From Saprospiraceae bacterium (GTDB taxonomy: Bacteria > Bacteroidota > Bacteroidia > Chitinophagales > Saprospiraceae): a stretch of DNA of 64,000 nt. This document shows, one piece after another, positions 61,839 to 64,000 of this stretch. A program made the translations under genes and the position numbers. Numbering within the stretch: the first letter of the stretch is position 1; every line of letters starts with the position of its first letter. The notes under the pieces are model-generated. The model was not told where the DNA came from. It ran no database searches and saw only the letters and a list, made by a program, of their open reading frames with translations. The stretch spans positions 29,178 to 93,177 of the forward strand of contig JADKGD010000018.1 in NCBI GenBank assembly GCA_016717145.1. Reading direction: 5' to 3'.

Positions 61839-64000
61839 TTATTTATTGATTATTGAATTTATGTTTACTACTGATTGGTTTACTTGTTGAATACTTTTTA
61901 GGTAATTCAATTGTACATCAGTAGCTGTTTGCAAAGCATACAAATACTCTACATAAGTAATATCGCCTGTGCGATAGCCCAACTGTGCTGCTTTTACAAT
62001 TTCGGTAGCATTGGGTAATGCTTGGGATTGATAATAATTATATTGTTGTACATCTTGCTGGTATTGTGTTATCGCATTTTGCAGTTGAGCATTAAGTTGA
62101 ATTTTTGATATTCTGCTTGTTGCATGCTAAACTTTGTTTTTGATATTCCAAGCTATTAATTTTTGCTTTGGTAGCTCCAAAAGTTAGTGGTATAGCAATT
62201 CCAATATTTACTACATTAAATCTATTACCTGAACCAAAGTATTTATCTACTCCATTTATAGTTTGTATGCCTATTAATGATTGATTGGAATATCCAATTT
62301 TAAAATCGGGCAAGCCTTCTGCTTTTTCTACTTTTTGGTTTGCTCTGCAATTAGCATATTTTGATTAATCGATTGTAACATTGGGTGATTGGCTATTGCA
62401 TTGTATCAATTAAACTATTTACGTTAAGGGCGCATATATTATTTGTAGGAATTACAATACTATCTTTTATATTTATTACTGTTTGTAAACTTTGTAGGCA
62501 TTTTTTAGTATACTTGGTTTTGTTGTGCTAATAAATTGATTTCACCTTTTTTGTTTGGGCTGTATTGATTTCAATTTTTTGGTATCGCCTGTTTTATATC
62601 TCAAATTGGCTACCCGTAAAAACTCGATATATAAACTATCCAAACTTTGTAATTTTTGCTTGTTGAATTGTAAATATTCAATTTGGTAATACAAACTCCG
62701 CACTTGATTTTGATTTCGTAAATACTCAATAGCTGTTGTAGTTGTTTGCTTTTACTTCCGCATTAATCAATTCTTTTTTAGCCCCAAATAATGTAGGAAA
62801 TGGTATGGTTTGAGAAAGCTGAAAAGCATTATCAAACTTGAAACTATTGTACTGTCCAAGCTGTGTATTAAAATCTAATTTGGGCAATTCGTTTGCAGTT
62901 TTTTCTCAGACTTTCAGTTGCTTTAATTTCCAAATCATTTGCCTTAATAGATTGATTGTTTTGAATTGCAATATTTATTGCTTCGTCTATAGAACTAATA
63001 TTTACAGTTTGAGCATTTAAATTAATTGTTGAACATAAAAACAATAAAGTAGCTGCTGTGGTAATAGGTTTCATTTTTGGCTTCCTTTTTAAATTAATTT
63101 TTGTATTAAAAATGATATAGAGTAAGGGCAATACAAATAATGTAAGGAAGGTTGCTGTTATTAAACCACCAATAACTACAGTGGCTAAGGGCTTTTGTAC
63201 TTCTGCACCTGCACTTCCACTTAATGCCATTGGTAAAAAGCCTAAGCTGGCAACTGTGGCTGTCATTAATACTGGTCTTAATCTTATTTTTGTACCCTCT
63301 ATCACTCTTTTAATTACGTCTGTCCAACCTTCTTTTCTAATTGGTTGAAAGTACCAATTAAAACAATGCCATTTAATACTGCTACACCAAATAAAGCAAT
63401 AAAACCGATACCTGCACTAATACTAAATGGCATACCACGAAGTAATAAAGCAAAAACCACCACCAATAGCACTCATTGGTATGGCTGTAAATATTAAACC
63501 TGCTTGCTTGAAAGAACTGAATGTAAAATAGAGTAACATAAAATTAATAATAGTGAAATAGGTACTGCAATCAATAAACGTTTACTTGCTTTTGTAGGTT
63601 TTCAAAAGTGCCACCGTAGGTAAAGTAATATCCCGAAGGCAATGTCATTTGTGTATTTAGTTTGGTTTGAATTTCTTCCACTACACTTTGTACATCTCTA
63701 CCTTTTACATTAAAGCCTACTACAATTCTTCGTTTTCCTGCCTCTCTACTTATTTGTGCAGGACCTAATTTGTAACTGACATTGGCTACCTGTGAAAGTA
63801 TCCATATTTTCACCAAATATTTTTATAGCTACATCTTGGCTAATGCCTGTCATCAATTCATTAAAACGCATTTGAATAGGTTGATTTTTTTCAAAAAATA
63901 TACCTGGTATGGCTTCCAACTTTTCCATAATTTCATCTGCTAATTCATTATATGATTTATCAGTTTTCCAATCCTTTTGTGGTTTTAGAATTATCATCAT
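61839..64000 (-). pseudogene. CzcA-CzcC fusion: heavy-metal RND pump joined to TolC-like channel (partial, damaged)
   Basis: The C-terminal part of a CusA/CzcA-family RND pump (PAQISREAGKRRIVVGFNV, FSISAGIGFIALFGVAVLNG, RLRPVLMTATVASLGF, then a last transmembrane helix) continues without a stop (KINLKRKPKMKP) into a signal-like helix (ITTAATLLFLCSTINLNAQ) and a TolC-family outer-membrane channel (SIDEAINIAIQNNQSIKAND, VANLRYKTGD, GYRTGDITYVEYLYALQTAT). This fusion is known in Bacteroidota. Near 63.80 kb GENMDT joins LSQVANVSYKLGPAQ directly, so roughly 100 residues normally found between them are missing. At least eight other indels follow. The 5' end is outside the window. Confidence 0.82.

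Noticed and set aside
1..64000. tRNA, rRNA, riboswitch or insertion-sequence transposase
   Set aside because: I saw no cloverleaf, rRNA core sequence, known riboswitch motif or transposase motif. A covariance-model scan would be needed to exclude small RNAs.

Overview
The window looks like Bacteroidota chromosome, most likely Saprospiria/Saprospiraceae (inference). The signs are a short Bacteroidota-type RpoD, repeated TAnnTTTG promoter boxes, the ftsX-DUF3098-uppP-truB cluster, very large secreted repeat proteins with type IX secretion (T9SS) C-terminal domains, and a caspase/CHAT signalling operon. Single-base indels, mostly in A/T runs, break many otherwise intact genes, including core ones such as ftsX. 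This suggests a lightly polished long-read assembly, so most frameshifts here are probably sequence errors.

Region 1 (1-9.7 kb, minus strand) is a tight five-gene operon. In order of transcription it encodes a caspase-family protease, a 1543-residue CHAT protease/NTPase/WD40 protein with one membrane segment, an MpaB/DUF2236 oxygenase, a class I methyltransferase (one frameshift) and a Ser/Thr kinase that runs off the window edge. Gaps are only 1-29 bases. I know of no described system with this set of genes, and it is the best candidate for something new.

Region 2 (9.7-23.2 kb) is housekeeping: rpoD, a START-like protein, a THUMP rRNA methyltransferase, a lipoprotein, prmA-folD, ftsX-DUF3098-uppP-truB, pdhB, two thioredoxin-fold proteins, a DUF4442 protein with a cobalamin adenosyltransferase, and ppa.

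Region 3 (23.3-54.1 kb, minus strand) holds three consecutive giant surface proteins. The first (about 5,960 codons) is built from 69-residue Ig/PKD-like units. These are arranged as single 207-bp repeats, then 414-bp dimers, then 624-bp trimers, and the protein ends in a gliding-motility type B sorting domain. The second (2735 residues) has the same N-terminal domain, seven repeats of about 180 residues, SdrD-B-like domains and a type A T9SS tail. The third has about eleven 75-residue Ig-like repeats and a twin dockerin-like C-terminus, and its 5' end is missing.

Region 4 (54.0-64.0 kb) is accessory DNA. It carries a thermonuclease, a conserved hypothetical protein, and a mostly non-coding 2.4 kb stretch with iteron-like repeats, four long imperfect hairpins and a DUF6943-like gene. 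A heavy-metal export cluster follows: a P1B-type ATPase, an isoprenylcysteine-methyltransferase-like membrane protein, a CzcB-type adaptor and a CzcA-CzcC fusion, all damaged by frameshifts. The switch from adhesin 3 to this region at about 54.0 kb looks like an insertion boundary or an assembly join.
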